This document shows positions 1 through 10,907 of a stretch of DNA of 64,000 bases, piece by piece; position 1 is the first letter of the stretch, and every line of letters starts with the position of its first letter. The stretch comes from Herbaspirillum aquaticum. Its GTDB lineage: Bacteria > Pseudomonadota > Gammaproteobacteria > Burkholderiales > Burkholderiaceae_D. The notes under the pieces are model-generated. The model worked only from the letters and a program-made list of their open reading frames with translations, did no database searches and was not told the origin of the DNA. Made by a program: the position numbers and the translations under genes. The stretch lies in assembly GCF_002213425.1 (NCBI RefSeq), contig NZ_NJGV01000018.1, positions 62,001-126,000 of the forward strand, given 5' to 3'.

Positions 1-325
1 CCGGCACCGGCTGCGCTTCGTCACCGCAGGCCACGGCCACGGCCTGGTGGATGCGCTCGGCAGCGGCGGCATCCAGGCCCAGTTCGAATTCCACATCGAC
101 TTCGCCCAGCAGGATGTCGGTGTACATGCCCAGGCGATGGGCGATGGCAGTGTGCAGGGCCTGGCTGCGCTGCTCTTCCTGCTCGCCATCGTCGTCGGCA
201 CCGCTCCAGGCCGGCAGCAGCGGCAGCAACTCACGATGCAGCACACGCAGGGCGATGCTCTCGCTATCGAGCAGCACGCCGTCGCAGTCGCAGATCAGGT
301 GGGTGATTGCCTGGCGCGCCATCAT
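1..325 (-). CDS. HAD-superfamily hydrolase, partial (C-terminus outside window)
   Basis: The first 108 residues are present; the rest runs off the window edge. Residues 13-22 read DCDGVLLDSE, the HAD motif I with nucleophile Asp13 and acid/base Asp15, in the spacing seen in beta-phosphoglucomutase/phosphatase-type members. The start ATG shares one base with the TGA stop of the upstream permease gene (TGATG), so translation is probably coupled and the gene belongs to the polyol transport operon. HAD phosphatases of this type are common in sorbitol/mannitol loci and may act on a sugar phosphate. The substrate cannot be read from the sequence. Confidence 0.85.
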   Translation of the reverse strand, partial: MMARQAITHLICDCDGVLLDSESIALRVLHRELLPLLPAWSGADDDGEQEEQRSQALHTAIAHRLGMYTDILLGEVDVEFELGLDAAAAERIHQAVAVACGDEAQPVP

Positions 326-1140
326 CACTTCACCGCTCCGAAGGTCAGGCCGCGCACCAGCTGCTTCTGCGCCAGCCAGCCCAGCGCCATGATCGGGGCG
401 ATCGCCAGCAGCGAGGCGGCCGACAGCTTGGCCCAGAACAGGCCTTCCGGATTGGAATAGGAGGCGATGAACACCGTCAGCGGCGCCGCGTTGACGCTGG
501 TGAGGTTCAGGCTCCAGAAGGCTTCATTCCACGACAGGATGATCAGCAGCAAGGCCGTGGAAGCCAGGCCCGGCATGGCCGTCGGCAGGAGCAGGTAAAT
601 CATTTCCTGCCAGGCGTTGGCCCCGTCGATGCGGGCCGCTTCGAGGATTTCCTTGGGCACGTCATTGAAGTAGGTGAAGGCCATCCACACCGCGATGGGC
701 AGGTTGATGAGCGTATAGATGAGGGTCAACCCCGTTACCGTATCAAGCAGACCGGTATTCTTGGCCAGCAGATAGATGGGGATCAGTACGCCCACGGCCG
801 GCATCATCTTGGTCGACAGCATCCACAGCAGCAGCTTCTGGGTGCGGCCGGTCGGGAAGAAGGCCATCGAATACGCCGCCGGCACTGCCAAGAGCAGCGA
901 CAGCAGCGTCGACCCCAGCGAGACGATCAGAGAATTCTGCACATAGCCCAGGTAGTGGCTGCGGCTGAAGACTTCGCGGAAGGTCTCCAGCGTGGGCAGG
1001 AAGAGCAGCGAGGGCGTATAGGCCTGGGACTCGGTCTTGAAGGCCGTGATCGCCACCCAGAAGATGGGGAAGAACAGCACGATGGCGCAGGCCCAGCCCA
1101 GCACCGCCACCCACAGGGGGCTTTTCTTTGGATCGCTCAT
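325..1140 (-). CDS. smoG: Polyol/sugar ABC transporter permease (SmoG/MtlG type)
   Basis: A 271-residue inner-membrane permease of the MalG/SmoG class with about six predicted membrane segments. The cytoplasmic EAA loop that docks the ATPase is at residues 167-191 (EAARIDGAN... LLLP). The segment LLWMLSTKMMP near residue 105 and the C-terminal GLTFGAVK match what I recall of SmoG/MtlG sorbitol/mannitol permeases. Its ATG overlaps the stop of the other permease by four bases (ATGA), and its own stop overlaps the HAD gene. The matching ATPase (SmoK-like) and polyol dehydrogenase would be expected beyond the left edge. Polyol specificity is inferred from similarity and context. Confidence 0.93.
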   Translation of the reverse strand: MSDPKKSPLWVAVLGWACAIVLFFPIFWVAITAFKTESQAYTPSLLFLPTLETFREVFSRSHYLGYVQNSLIVSLGSTLLSLLLAVPAAYSMAFFPTGRTQKLLLWMLSTKMMPAVGVLIPIYLLAKNTGLLDTVTGLTLIYTLINLPIAVWMAFTYFNDVPKEILEAARIDGANAWQEMIYLLLPTAMPGLASTALLLIILSWNEAFWSLNLTSVNAAPLTVFIASYSNPEGLFWAKLSAASLLAIAPIMALGWLAQKQLVRGLTFGAVK

Positions 1141-2111
1141 TTTTCGTTGACTCCCTTGAGGTTCCTGGCCAGCATGCGCACCAGGAAGAACGAGACGATG
1201 TTGGCCAGCACGACTGCGAAGATGCCGCCCGCCGAAGCGATGCCGATATCAAACTGCTGCAGGCCGATCGAATAGACCAGGAAGGTCAGGTTGGTGGTGG
1301 CCGTGCCCGGGCCGCCTGCCGTGGTGGTGAAGATTTCCGCAAAGACCGAGAGCAGGAAAATGGTCTCGATCATGATGACCACCGTGATGGCGCGCTTGAG
1401 GTGCGGCAGGACGATGTAGAAGAAGATGCGTACCGGCCCCGCGCCGTCGAGCTGGGCCGCTTCCTTCTGGTCAGTATCGAGCGACTGCAGCGCGGTAAGC
1501 AGGATCAGGAAGGCAAACGGAATCCACTGCCAGGCCACAATGATGATGACCGACAGCATGGGGTACTCGGCCAGCCAGTCGATGGGCTCCAGCCCCAGGT
1601 GCCGCATCACGTAGGCCAGGATGCCGTAGACCGGATGCATGATCATGTTCTTCCAGATCAGCGCGGCCACGGTGGGCATGACGAAGAAGGGGCCGATCAC
1701 CAGGAGGCGCGCAATGCCGCGCCCGCGGAACGGCTGGTCGAACAGTACCGCCAGCAGGGTGCCGCCGATGACACTGATGGCCAGTACCGAACCGATCAGC
1801 AGTGCGGTGTTGCCGATGGAGGGCCAGAAGGCCGGGTCCTGCAACAGGAAGATATAGTTTTCCAGACCCACGAAACCGGTCTGGTCAGGGGCCATCAGGT
1901 TGTAGCGATTGACCGAAAAATAGATGGTCATCACCAGCGGAACGATCATCCAGGCCAGCAGGATCAGCACCGACGGCGTCTGCATCAGGCGGATGGGATT
2001 GAAGCGTTCCTTGCGCGGCGGACTGGTCTGCTGCTTGCGCGCGGCAGGCTGGGAAGGTCTTTGCATCATCGGTGAGGTGGACGACACCTGGGTGGAGTGG
2101 ATCGTGGACAT
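1137..2111 (-). CDS. smoF: Polyol/sugar ABC transporter permease (SmoF/MtlF type)
   Basis: A 324-residue permease partner of SmoG. A roughly 45-residue polar N-terminal extension rich in Ser, Gln and Arg precedes the first membrane span (about 46-66). The EAA loop is at residues 217-241 (EAAQLDGAG...LP). It lies between the binding-protein gene, across a 153-base gap with two hairpins, and smoG, which it overlaps by four bases. The product should form the heterodimeric membrane channel for a sugar alcohol. The family assignment is firm; the substrate is inferred. Confidence 0.93.
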   Translation of the reverse strand: MSTIHSTQVSSTSPMMQRPSQPAARKQQTSPPRKERFNPIRLMQTPSVLILLAWMIVPLVMTIYFSVNRYNLMAPDQTGFVGLENYIFLLQDPAFWPSIGNTALLIGSVLAISVIGGTLLAVLFDQPFRGRGIARLLVIGPFFVMPTVAALIWKNMIMHPVYGILAYVMRHLGLEPIDWLAEYPMLSVIIIVAWQWIPFAFLILLTALQSLDTDQKEAAQLDGAGPVRIFFYIVLPHLKRAITVVIMIETIFLLSVFAEIFTTTAGGPGTATTNLTFLVYSIGLQQFDIGIASAGGIFAVVLANIVSFFLVRMLARNLKGVNEK

Positions 2112-2183
2112 GAGGGCCTCGGCATTTCAATCCGGGCGGCGCACGCAAGGTGCAGACAGCCGGGGAGAACGGCGCGATGCGGT

Positions 2184-2240
2184 CGTCATGCAGGCATGAC
2201 GGTCACATCGCGCGCGGAGCATGCAGCACGGGCTGCATGC
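2184..2240 (-). repeat. Two hairpins between binding-protein and permease genes
   Basis: Two perfect inverted repeats lie in the smoE-smoF gap. One has arms CGTCATGC/GCATGACG at 2184-2191 and 2194-2201; the other has arms GCATGCAGC/GCTGCATGC at 2219-2227 and 2232-2240 with a four-base loop. Neither is followed by a T-run. Hairpins at this place in binding-protein operons often protect the upstream message and keep the binding protein in excess of the permeases. That role here is inference. Confidence 0.6.
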
Positions 2241-2264
2241 CGGCGGAACCACAAGCGGCCGGGC

Positions 2265-3620
2265 TTACTTGATGTAGCGGCCCTGGCGCATCATCCGCAC
2301 CGCCTGCGCCTGCGCGGCATCCAGGGCGGCATCCGCGCTGGTCTTGCCGGCCAGTGCACCGGCAATGGCCTGGCCGGTCACGGTGCCGATCGACTGGAAC
2401 TCGGGAATGGTGGCGAACTGCACGCCGGTATAAGGCACCGGTTTCAAGGTCGGCTTGTTGGCGTCGGCCGTCTGGATCGCATCGAGCACGAAGTCGGAGA
2501 AGGGCGAGACCTTCTTGTACTCGGCCGACGCGTAGGTCGAATTGCGCGTACCCGGCGGCACCAGGGCCCAGCCGGAATCCTTGGCCACCAGGTTGATGTA
2601 TTCCTTGGAGGTGGCCCAGGCGGCGAACTTTCTGGCGGCGTCCTGCGACTTGGAGGACTTCGGCACGGCCAGCGACCAGATCCACAACCAGTGCGAACCC
2701 TTGTCGGTCACCTGCTGCGGCGAGGGGGCGAAGGCGGTCTTGTCGGCCACCTTGGAATCCTTGCCGTGATAGAGCATGCCGGCGGCCACCGTGGCATCGA
2801 CCCACATGCCGCACTTGCCGCTGGAGAACAGCACCAGGTTTTCATTGAAACCGTTGGAGCTGGCGCCCGGCGGGCCGTACTTGCGCATCAGGTCGACATA
2901 GAAGTTGACCGATTTCTTCCATTCCGGCGAAGACAGCTGCGGCTGCCATTGCTCGTCGAACCAGCGGCCACCCCAGGCATTGGCCATGGTGGTGATGATG
3001 GCCATGTTCTCGCCCCAGCCGGCACGGCCGCGCAGGCAGATGCCGTAGACGCCCTTGGCCGGGTCATGCAGTTGTGCGGCCAGCTTGGCGACTTCGTCCC
3101 AGGTCGGGTGCTGCGGCATGGTCAGCTTCTTCTGCTCGAAGAGATCCTTGCGGTAGTAGGTCATCGAGCTTTCGGCGTAGAACGGCAGTGCATAGAGCTT
3201 GCCATCCACGGTCAGGCCTTCGCGCACCGGCTTGATCAGATCGGCCTCATCGTAGTCTGCCGGCAGCCCGCTCATCGGCGCCAGCCAGCCCTTCTTGGCC
3301 CAGATCGGCGCTTCATACGCACCGATGGTCATCAGGTCGAACTGGCCGCTGTTGGTGGCGATGTCGGTGGTCAGGCGCTGGCGCAGCACGCTTTCTTCCA
3401 TGGTGACCCAGCGCAGCTTGATGTCGGGATTGGCCTTCTCGAACGCCGGTGCCAGCTTCTGCAGTTCGATCATGTCGGGGTTGTTGATGGACGCGATGTT
3501 CAGCGTCACCGGCTCGGCTTGCGCCAGGCCGGCGGCAAACAGGGCCGAGACGGCCGCAGCGGCCAGGGTGAAGCGAATGCGGGTAGCGCCGGACGCACGG
3601 GTGCGCACGAGTTTGGACAT
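2265..3620 (-). CDS. smoE: Polyol/sugar ABC transporter periplasmic binding protein (SmoE type)
   Basis: A 451-residue extracellular solute-binding protein of family 1. A signal peptide is clear: an Arg-rich start, a hydrophobic stretch at about 17-31, and a likely cut after AQA (residue 35). The mature protein begins EPVTLNIAS. The start at 3620 follows GGAGACC at good spacing. It is first in the operon smoE-F-G-HAD and faces the regulator gene across a 336-base gap. It should capture a polyol in the periplasm and deliver it to SmoFG. Confidence 0.92.
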   Translation of the reverse strand: MSKLVRTRASGATRIRFTLAAAAVSALFAAGLAQAEPVTLNIASINNPDMIELQKLAPAFEKANPDIKLRWVTMEESVLRQRLTTDIATNSGQFDLMTIGAYEAPIWAKKGWLAPMSGLPADYDEADLIKPVREGLTVDGKLYALPFYAESSMTYYRKDLFEQKKLTMPQHPTWDEVAKLAAQLHDPAKGVYGICLRGRAGWGENMAIITTMANAWGGRWFDEQWQPQLSSPEWKKSVNFYVDLMRKYGPPGASSNGFNENLVLFSSGKCGMWVDATVAAGMLYHGKDSKVADKTAFAPSPQQVTDKGSHWLWIWSLAVPKSSKSQDAARKFAAWATSKEYINLVAKDSGWALVPPGTRNSTYASAEYKKVSPFSDFVLDAIQTADANKPTLKPVPYTGVQFATIPEFQSIGTVTGQAIAGALAGKTSADAALDAAQAQAVRMMRQGRYIK

Positions 3621-3731
3621 GCTGGTCTCCGAATGTTATGTGCCCTCCTGCACGTTCTTCCTGGGTGGCAGCGGCCGGTGAGGCCCGTGCACACATGCAG
3701 GGGAAGGCGATTTTCGTGAACGACTTTTTGA

Positions 3732-3810
3732 GCAAATATTATTTTTATGGGCAAATATTCATCGATTCTCGAATTCGTGTCAAGCATTTGCTTTTCGATT
3801 GAGCATTTGC
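3732..3810. promoter_or_regulatory. Four symmetric GCAAAT boxes (probable SorC-type operator)
   Basis: GCAAAT occurs at 3732-3737 and 3751-3756, and its reverse complement ATTTGC at 3786-3791 and 3805-3810. Within each pair the offset is 19 bases, and both pairs mirror exactly around position 3771. The inner left box overlaps the predicted -10 of the smoE promoter; the outer left box lies just downstream of its start. The arrangement suits a tetrameric SorC-family regulator, whose gene begins 147 bases away. Binding is inferred. Confidence 0.65.
3754..3783 (-). promoter_or_regulatory. Predicted promoter of the smoE operon
   Basis: On the minus strand a consensus TTGACA (3783-3778) is followed after 18 bases by AATATT (3759-3754). 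Transcription would run towards smoE, leaving an untranslated leader of roughly 130 bases. GCAAAT boxes overlap or flank both elements. The -35 is perfect; the -10 matches the consensus at four of six positions. Confidence 0.55.
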
Positions 3811-3956
3811 CCAAGCTTGGCAATAATGGAGGCGCCAAGTCGCCGTAAAATGGCGACCCAACAGGGAATTCAGCGCGAATTTCCGCGCAACCAACATCAC
3901 AGCAACAGCACACGCCCGCCTGCACCTGCAGGGCCGGGCCGGCTGGCGAGGAGAAC

Positions 3957-4919
3957 ATGTCTAGCAGCGCATCCAAACTCGACCTGGCGGCACGTGCCGC
4001 GTGGATGTACTACGTGGCCGGCAACACCCAGAACGAAATCGCCGAGCGGCTCGGTATCTCGCGCCAGATGGCGCAGCGCATGGTGGCCTATGCGGCCGAT
4101 GCCAACCTGGTGAAAGTGCAGATCACGCATCCGGTCTCTTCCTGCCTGGAACTGGCGCAGGGTCTGCAGGCGCGCTATGGGCTGGAGGTGTGCCACGTGG
4201 TACCCGGCGCAGGCGGCGCGGGCAATCCCAACGAATCGCAGGAAGTGCAGCAGATGCTGGCCGTGGCCGGGGCCGAGGTGATGGAGCAATACCTCAGTTC
4301 GGAAGCACCGCTGGTGGTCAACGTCGGCTCGGGCCGCACGCTCAAGGCGGCCATCGAGCGCCTGTCGGAACTGGAGCGCCCGCAGCACCAGATCGTCTCG
4401 ATGATTGGTGCTTTCGCCTCCGACGGTTCGGCCAACCGCTACGATGTGGCCCTGCAGGCCGCAGAAAAACTGGGCGCGCGCTTCTACCTGCTGCCCGCCC
4501 CGCGCGTGGCCGAAAGTGAACGCGACCGCCAGCAATGGTGCAACCACCGCGCCTACAAGATCGTGACCGGCCTGGCCGAGCGCGCCGATGTGACCTTCCT
4601 GGGCATCGGCACCATCGCCTTGCAGGGCGCGATGCACGAAGACGGTTTCATCGACGATGAAGAAGTGGCCGACCTGCAGCGCCAGGGGGCAGTAGGCGAG
4701 ATGATCTGCCACGCCTTCGACATCGACGGCGTCATGCTGCCCTCTTCGCTGGCCGCGCGCGTGACCACGCCGCCGCTGGCACAGGCACCGCAGCGGCCGG
4801 TGATCGCGCTCTCCGGCGGCAGCAAGAAAGCCGACGCCGTGCGTGCGGCCCTGCGCGGCGGCTGGCTCACCGGCCTGGTGACCGATGAGACCTGCGCGCG
4901 CCACGCCTTGCAAGATTGA
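3957..4919 (+). CDS. SorC/DeoR-family sugar-responsive transcriptional regulator
   Basis: A 320-residue regulator. The N-terminal helix-turn-helix is at about residues 22-46 (NTQNEIAERLGISRQMAQRM). The rest is the SorC sugar-phosphate-binding domain, related to glucosamine-6-phosphate isomerase folds, with the VVNVGSGRTL, GIGT and C-terminal ALSGGSKK segments expected of the family. The start follows a good AGGAG. It is divergent from the transporter operon and followed 50 bases later by a sugar kinase. This is the usual setting for a local regulator that senses a polyol or a phosphorylated product. Confidence 0.92.
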   Translation: MSSSASKLDLAARAAWMYYVAGNTQNEIAERLGISRQMAQRMVAYAADANLVKVQITHPVSSCLELAQGLQARYGLEVCHVVPGAGGAGNPNESQEVQQMLAVAGAEVMEQYLSSEAPLVVNVGSGRTLKAAIERLSELERPQHQIVSMIGAFASDGSANRYDVALQAAEKLGARFYLLPAPRVAESERDRQQWCNHRAYKIVTGLAERADVTFLGIGTIALQGAMHEDGFIDDEEVADLQRQGAVGEMICHAFDIDGVMLPSSLAARVTTPPLAQAPQRPVIALSGGSKKADAVRAALRGGWLTGLVTDETCARHALQD

Positions 4920-4969
4920 ATCGACAAGCCATTCCTGACACACATAACGACTAGCCCACGGAGACCAGC

Positions 4970-5875
4970 ATGACCCAGAGCGCCGCATTCGTCGTCTTCG
5001 GCGAAGCCCTCACCGATTTCATCCGCCAGCCTGACGGCCAGTGGCGCGCCATTCCTGGCGGCGCCTGCTGGAACGTGGCACGCGCCGCCGCCCGCCTGGG
5101 TGTGGCCACCGGGTATGCCGGCAGCGTCAGTACCGACGTCTTCGGCGCCGAACTGTACGCGCTCACCGAAGCGGCCGGACTGGACATGCGTTTCACCCAG
5201 CAGCACGCCAAGGCACCGCTGCTGGCCATGGTGACCTCGACCACGCCGCCTGATTACTTCTTCATCGGCGACGACAGCGCCGACCTGCATTTTGATCCGC
5301 AACGCCTGCCCGCCGGCTGGATGGACGAGGCCCGCGTGCTGCACTTCGGCTGCATCAGCCTGACCCGCGAACCGCTGGCCTCGCGCCTGCTGCAGATCGC
5401 CCAGGAAGCGGCGCTGCGCAACAAGAAGATCGCCTTCGATCCCAACTGGCGCAAGCTCATGGACAGCCCTTCGTATCGCATCCTGTTGCAGCAACTGCTG
5501 TCGCTGTCGCATTACGTGAAGGTGTCCGACGAAGACCTGGAGCGCCTCTTCCCCGGTGACGCCAATGCGCTGGCCACGCTGCAAGCGCTGGCCCCGCAGG
5601 CGGAAATCCTCTACACGCTGGGTGCCAAGGGCATGCAGTGGATCAAGGGCGGGCAGGTCATCGACCAGCCGGCCTATCGCGTCGAGGTGGTCGACACGGT
5701 GGGCTGCGGCGACGCCTCCATGGGAGGCTGGATCGCCAGCCAGCTGCGCCAGCCCGCGGCCCCCGCGCAGGTCCACCTGCAATGTGCGGCGGCCGGTGCG
5801 GCCATTGCCGCTTCCAAGGCCGGGGCCTATGCCGCGACCTGGGATGAAGTACAAGCCATGATCGAACGCGGCTGA
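4970..5875 (+). CDS. PfkB-family sugar kinase (fructokinase-like)
   Basis: A 301-residue carbohydrate kinase of the ribokinase/PfkB family. The N-terminal signature GEALTDF...GGACWNVARAAARLG and the C-terminal signature DTVGCGDASMGG (about 242-253) are both present; the catalytic base is Asp248. The usual GAGD is GCGD here, which keeps the catalytic Asp. It lies just downstream of the SorC regulator and opposite the polyol transporter. In related loci sorbitol or mannitol is oxidised to fructose and then phosphorylated, so fructokinase is the likely activity. Confidence 0.88.
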   Translation: MTQSAAFVVFGEALTDFIRQPDGQWRAIPGGACWNVARAAARLGVATGYAGSVSTDVFGAELYALTEAAGLDMRFTQQHAKAPLLAMVTSTTPPDYFFIGDDSADLHFDPQRLPAGWMDEARVLHFGCISLTREPLASRLLQIAQEAALRNKKIAFDPNWRKLMDSPSYRILLQQLLSLSHYVKVSDEDLERLFPGDANALATLQALAPQAEILYTLGAKGMQWIKGGQVIDQPAYRVEVVDTVGCGDASMGGWIASQLRQPAAPAQVHLQCAAAGAAIAASKAGAYAATWDEVQAMIERG

Positions 5876-6058
5876 GGCAAATTTACAGAAAACTTCACCC
5901 CGGCCGGGAGGCCTGTCCTCCCGGCCGCACCTGGTCTGGCCCCTTGCCAGTTCCTTCACCAATGCCCGTCAAATGCACGAGGCGCCAGCCCCAACGTACG
6001 CATCTGGCTTGTCGCGGACCCGGTTAAAATTCTGGTTTCCGAGTCAGTCCCCTACCCC

Positions 6059-7159
6059 ATGACCAAGCCACACCTGCGTGCCATCAGTATTGACGACACC
6101 GAACAGGAAGTCCCCCTGTCGCCCGCCCAGAAGAAGTTCAATGACCTCATCAAGCAGATTGGCAAGCGGCGCGCTGGCCTGGCGGAATGGGAGAATGCCA
6201 TGGCCGACTTCCAAAAAAAATATGTCGATCAATTCGTGCCGCTGGACCGGGAGTTGCAAGAACTCAACGGCAAGCTGGTTCGGCGACTGCATGAAGCATG
6301 GCCACAAAAGGGATTGACCAAGGGTGAGCGCACCATGCTCTCGGAAATGATTGCCGACATGGCGCATCGCCTGCTTGGAAAGCAGGACGATCCTGAACTC
6401 AAGCTCATCTACAACCAGCACAGTGCGTCTGACTATGATCGTGAGGCCGAAGAGGAACTCCACGAGGTCAAGCAGGTGATCGAAGAGATGCTGGACATCG
6501 ATCTCGGCGACGATCTTAGCAGTGCGACGCCGGAAGAGATCATGCAGAAAATGGAGGCCATGCTCGAACAGAGGGAGCAGGAGGAAATGGCGACGGCGCA
6601 AGCGCGCGAGGAGCGCCGCGCGAGCCGCAAGAAATCGCCGCGACAGCGGGCAGCGGAAGTCAAACTTGAGTCAGAGCGCATCGAACTGAGCCAATCCATC
6701 CGTGCGGTCTACCGCAAGCTGGCCAGCGCCTTGCATCCCGACCGCGAACCCGACGCCGCCGAGCGTGACCGCAAGACCCAGCTGATGCAGCAGGTCAACC
6801 AGGCCTACGAAAAGAACGACCTGCTGAGACTGCTTGAACTCCAACTGGAACTGGAGCATATCGACCAGAATGCGTTGAACGGCATCAGCGCGGAACGATT
6901 GAAGCATTACAACCAGATCCTCAAGGAACAACTGTTGGAGCTGGATCAGGAACTCTCTCACGTAGAACTGCATTTCAAGCAGGTCTATGGCATGCCACCC
7001 TATGCGCGCGTCTCACCCAAAGGCATCGTGCGCGACCTGAACAAGGAAATGAGCTGGATGCGGGAAGACGGCAAAGCGCTGCGCGCGGCGTTGGCGTCAT
7101 TTGCGGATGTGCAGCAGATCAAGGCTTGGCTGAAGCAGGAGCGCCGACAGGGGTTTTGA
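6059..7159 (+). CDS. J-domain-containing protein
   Basis: A 366-residue, highly charged and largely helical protein. A DnaJ-like segment at about 210-255 includes YRKLASALHPDRE, with the HPD signature at 226-228 that stimulates Hsp70 ATPase. Long Glu/Lys/Arg/Gln-rich stretches on both sides (about 115-205 and 255-320) look like coiled coil. There is no Gly/Phe region or zinc-finger domain, so it is not DnaJ itself but a specialised J-protein. The gene stands alone after a 183-base gap. The client is unknown. Confidence 0.82.
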   Translation: MTKPHLRAISIDDTEQEVPLSPAQKKFNDLIKQIGKRRAGLAEWENAMADFQKKYVDQFVPLDRELQELNGKLVRRLHEAWPQKGLTKGERTMLSEMIADMAHRLLGKQDDPELKLIYNQHSASDYDREAEEELHEVKQVIEEMLDIDLGDDLSSATPEEIMQKMEAMLEQREQEEMATAQAREERRASRKKSPRQRAAEVKLESERIELSQSIRAVYRKLASALHPDREPDAAERDRKTQLMQQVNQAYEKNDLLRLLELQLELEHIDQNALNGISAERLKHYNQILKEQLLELDQELSHVELHFKQVYGMPPYARVSPKGIVRDLNKEMSWMREDGKALRAALASFADVQQIKAWLKQERRQGF

Positions 7160-7215
7160 TCTGATGGCTTCAGGGATGACATCGTCGGCGCGAAAGTGTG
7201 AGTTGCCCCCAGGTT

Positions 7216-7776
7216 TCATCGATTCCCTTGGCCATCATCGATCGAAGAGGATAGTCTTGCGAGCAAATCTAGCCCTTGCGGCCAGGCACCCAAGTTGCTT
7301 TCAGCATTCAGATGTCCCTTCGCTCCGACCACGACGAACTCGCTGCCCCAGGCATTGGCGCATTCTCGGCCATGGTCCACGCTACCGTAGGGATCGTCGG
7401 TGCTGCAGACGACCAGCGTAGGAAACCTCAATGGTTGTGAAGGCAGTGGCGAGAATCCACGCGCCGCGCTACGTGGAAATGAAGACGAGGCAGGATCGGG
7501 AACGGCCACCAGCAAGGCGCCACCGAGCTTCTTCTGCGTTTGTGCAGCCCAATGTGCCACCGCCAGACATCCCAGGCTATGGGCTACCAGCAGGGTGTCT
7601 TCAGGAGCATTGACAAGTTGTCGCTCCAGTGCGGATACCCAGTCTTCGCATTCAACGTTGTCCCAATTGTCGACTATGAGGCGCCGCCAATTCGGATGTG
7701 AAGACTGCCACAAGCTCTGCCAGTGCGAAGGGCCGGAGTTGCCGATACCAGGAACCAGAAGGACGGAAGGATGCAT
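7216..7776 (-). CDS. RBBP9/YdeN-family alpha/beta hydrolase
   Basis: A 186-residue serine hydrolase-like protein. It opens MHPSVLLVPGIGNSGPSHWQ, typical of the RBBP9/YdeN family. The nucleophile elbow is AHSLG (Ser67), with candidate Asp127/128 in STDDPYG and His155 in KGHLN, so the triad is complete. I chose the ATG at 7776 because GGAGA lies at the right distance; in-frame ATGs at 7791 and 7809 lack a ribosome site. It is divergent from an Lrp-type regulator 93 bases away, which may control it. The substrate is unknown. Confidence 0.85.
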   Translation of the reverse strand: MHPSVLLVPGIGNSGPSHWQSLWQSSHPNWRRLIVDNWDNVECEDWVSALERQLVNAPEDTLLVAHSLGCLAVAHWAAQTQKKLGGALLVAVPDPASSSFPRSAARGFSPLPSQPLRFPTLVVCSTDDPYGSVDHGRECANAWGSEFVVVGAKGHLNAESNLGAWPQGLDLLARLSSSIDDGQGNR

Positions 7777-7869
7777 TTGCGAAGTCTCCATTGATGAAAC
7801 AGCGCTCATTGTATGAAGAACGGAATTCAGGCACCATGAACCTTCAAATGAATTGAAGGCCTCAGCTGA

Positions 7870-8355
7870 ATGAATCAACAAAAGATGAGTGACTCTACGA
7901 ATGAAATCAAAGGAGATGTGCTGGACCGCCTGGATTGGCGCATCTTGGAGGCGCTTCAACACAATGCGCGCATCAGCAATACGGAACTGGGAAAGCAGAT
8001 CGGTTTATCTCAACCAGCCGTCACCGCACGTATCAAGAAATTGGAAGACCGGGGTGTCATCGAAGGCTACGCGGCAAAAATAAATCCGGGCTTGGTGGGA
8101 CACCGTATCTCCGCATTGGTGCGGATTCGCACGACCCACGCGGAGATCAAACGCTGCTTGCTCGCCTTTGCGTCAATGCCAGAGGTGATTGATGCAGACC
8201 GCATCACGGGGGAAGACTGCTTTGTCGTGCGCGTCTTAGTGGAGGAGATGGCGCAACTGGAAGCCGCGATCGATGCACTGGCGAGGTTCGGGGCTGTTAC
8301 CACTTCAGTCATTCTGGCAAGTTACCCGTCGAAACCCATCGTTGCAAGGGCCTGA
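7870..8355 (+). CDS. Lrp/AsnC-family transcriptional regulator
   Basis: A 161-residue regulator. The N-terminal winged helix-turn-helix is at about 18-65 (LDRLDWRILEALQHNARISN... GLSQPAVTARIKKLEDRGVI), followed by the RAM ligand-binding domain at about 80-155 (RITGEDCFVVRV). The ribosome site is weak (GAAGG about ten bases upstream); an in-frame ATG lies at 7885. Divergent placement beside the RBBP9-like hydrolase suggests local control, but the ligand is unknown. Confidence 0.93.
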   Translation: MNQQKMSDSTNEIKGDVLDRLDWRILEALQHNARISNTELGKQIGLSQPAVTARIKKLEDRGVIEGYAAKINPGLVGHRISALVRIRTTHAEIKRCLLAFASMPEVIDADRITGEDCFVVRVLVEEMAQLEAAIDALARFGAVTTSVILASYPSKPIVARA

Positions 8356-8445
8356 ATCTCTATTACGATTTTACGATTGCAGTCCGTGGTCACGCCGTGC
8401 ATCCAGCAGCACAATGGAGAATTCAGTCGCCGGAGCAGGCAAGGA

Positions 8446-8483
8446 AAACGCCCCGTTGCACTCCAGAAGGCAACGGGGCGTTT
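8446..8483. terminator. Bidirectional rho-independent terminator (uvrD / lrp-type gene)
   Basis: A perfect 14-bp stem (AAACGCCCCGTTGC with its complement, arms 8446-8459 and 8470-8483) and a 10-base loop lie between two converging genes. On the minus strand the stem ends in TTTT, which fits uvrD termination; the T-run for the plus-strand gene is only TTT. Confidence 0.85.
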
Positions 8484-8519
8484 CACTGTTCCAACCCAAT
8501 TCAACGGCAACGTAAAAAC

Positions 8520-10799
<2,280 letters not shown>

Positions 10800-10907
10800 C
10801 CCGCGATTATAAAGGGCGCGTGCCATGACCGGGCGGGCAGGCGCGGCGCTATACTGCCGCACAGTTGATTTATCCACAGCCTTTCCCGGCTTTCGACTCT
10901 TCCGACC

